Assembly (NCBI RefSeq): GCF_048541825.1
Contig: NZ_CP183332.1
Coordinates: 1,798,001 to 1,862,000 of the forward strand
DNA length: 64,000 nt
From: Caulobacter sp048541825
GTDB lineage: Bacteria > Pseudomonadota > Alphaproteobacteria > Caulobacterales > Caulobacteraceae
Direction: 5' to 3'
This document shows positions 63,166 through 64,000 of this stretch, piece by piece; position 1 is the stretch's first letter, and the number at the start of each line of letters is the position of its first letter. The position numbers and the translations under genes are program-made. A model generated the notes under the pieces. The model did no database searches and was not told the DNA's origin. It saw nothing but the letters and a program-made list of their open reading frames with translations.

Positions 63166-64000
63166 ATGACCTTCTCGCGTCGCGCCTTTATCGCCTCGGC
63201 GGCCACCAGCCTGGCCTTCACCGGCTTCAGCGCACGGGCCCAGGACGGTGAAACGCCTAGCCACGCCTACATCAATGAAGTCGAGGGCTATGGGCCGCTT
63301 CTGCCGGACCCCAAGGGCATGCTGGAACTGCCTTCGGGCTTTTCCTATCGCGTGATCAGCCAGGCCGGTGAAACCATGGCCGACGGGTTCCTTGTGCCCG
63401 GCGCCTTTGACGGCATGGGCTGTTTCGACGTTGGCGACGGCAAGGTCGCCCTGGTCCGCAACCACGAACTGGGTCCGCGCGCCTTCGACTACGGCGCCTT
63501 TGGCCTTGGCGGCCGTCTGGCCGACCGCCTGCCCAAGGATCGGTCCTACGACTTCAGCGACACGGGTTTGCCGCTGCCGGGCGGCACGACCACGATGATC
63601 TACGACCTCAAGAGCGGCCAGACCGTCAGCCAGCACCTCAGCCTGGCCGGCACGGCGGTCAATTGCGCCGGCGGCGTCACGCCCTGGGGGTCATGGCTGA
63701 CCTGCGAGGAAACCACCCTCACCGCCGGCCTCGAGATCGGCAAGGATCATGGCTATGTCTTTGAAGTGCCGCACGCGGCCAAGGGCCTGGTCGATCCCAA
63801 CCCGCTGAAGGCCATGGGCCGCTTCAAGCACGAGGCTGCCTGCATCGATCCGCGCACCGGCGTCGTCTACATGACCGAGGATCTGCCGGACGGACTGTTC
63901 TATCGCTTCCTGCCCAATGACCGCCGCAACCTCGCCTCGGGTGGCCGTCTGCAGGTGCTGGGCTTCGTCGGCGTGACGGAAGACGCCGACACCCGCAATC
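63166..64000 (+). CDS. DUF839/PhoX-family phosphatase, N-terminal part (cut by window edge)
   Basis: The frame is open from ATG 63166 to the window end, 278 residues. The N-terminus TFSRRAFIASAATS looks like a Tat signal ending near ARAQDG. The body has the PhoX/DUF839 pattern: LPSGFSYRVIS, VALVRNHELGP, NCAGGVTPWGSWLTCEE and RFKHEAACIDP. PhoX enzymes are calcium-iron alkaline phosphatases secreted folded. The upstream Pho-box-like repeats support a phosphate-starvation role. Confidence 0.9.
   Translation, partial: MTFSRRAFIASAATSLAFTGFSARAQDGETPSHAYINEVEGYGPLLPDPKGMLELPSGFSYRVISQAGETMADGFLVPGAFDGMGCFDVGDGKVALVRNHELGPRAFDYGAFGLGGRLADRLPKDRSYDFSDTGLPLPGGTTTMIYDLKSGQTVSQHLSLAGTAVNCAGGVTPWGSWLTCEETTLTAGLEIGKDHGYVFEVPHAAKGLVDPNPLKAMGRFKHEAACIDPRTGVVYMTEDLPDGLFYRFLPNDRRNLASGGRLQVLGFVGVTEDADTRN

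Overview
This window is high-GC chromosomal DNA from an alphaproteobacterium, most likely a Caulobacter species or a close relative. I infer this from the gene content: a BacA-type bactofilin overlapping an M23 peptidase, a DgcB-like diguanylate cyclase, a two-domain cold-shock protein with a DUF192 neighbour, an RNase E with an acidic insert and a C-terminal GWW tail, an IscR-SUF operon, an NDUFS4-type complex I subunit, and an alphaproteobacterial SOS box (GTTC-N7-GTTC) in front of lexA. Nearly all of the sequence is compactly packed housekeeping genes. I see no prophage, insertion sequence, CRISPR array, toxin island or secretion cluster.

Layout. 1-8 kb: aroQ-accB-accC (accC runs off the left edge), thiS-thiG, a DsbA-like lipoprotein, an M48 peptidase with repeats, and rne with a long leader. 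8-18 kb: cell-wall and translation genes (amiC, a class A PBP, prfB with a programmed +1 frameshift, bacA plus M23 peptidase, bcp, tyrS, anmK). 19-26.3 kb: one tightly overlapped iron-sulfur assembly operon (iscR, cysteine desulfurase, sufB, an unnamed 100-residue protein, sufC, sufD, sufS, sufT, sufA). 26.3-34.5 kb: a glycosyltransferase with a DUF6165 protein, an enoyl-CoA hydratase family protein, dgcB, an aldehyde dehydrogenase, a small membrane protein, a DEAD-box helicase and a methyltransferase. 34.5-40.5 kb: sdhE-mfd, lexA and a signal peptidase. 40.5-48.3 kb: an acyltransferase, trpGDC, trpE-ppiD and tpiA. 48.3-48.8 kb: a low-GC gene-free stretch beside tRNA-Arg. 48.8-64 kb: four tRNAs, the NDUFS4-like gene, DUF192-cspD, recJ, both classes of fructose-1,6-bisphosphatase in tandem, hom, an aminotransferase, phaC, a DUF1287 protein, argC, rplM-rpsI, and a truncated DUF839/PhoX gene at the right edge.

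How the genes work together. The SUF genes form a self-contained Fe-S factory with its own [2Fe-2S] regulator. The bactofilin, M23 peptidase, amidase, PBP and AnmK all serve peptidoglycan growth or recycling. LexA, Mfd and RecJ serve DNA repair. The two FBPases and tpiA belong to central carbon flow, and PhaC to carbon storage.

The most notable non-gene signals are the prfB recoding site, the lexA SOS box, a candidate PhoB-box array before the PhoX-like gene, an inverted repeat before the cold-shock gene that resembles a SpdR/RegA-type site, and a palindromic intergenic repeat between mfd and lexA. The best candidates for something undescribed are modest: the small SUF-operon protein, a short ORF divergent from lexA, and a small membrane ORF sitting antisense between trpG and trpE. 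I did not find a convincing wholly new system.
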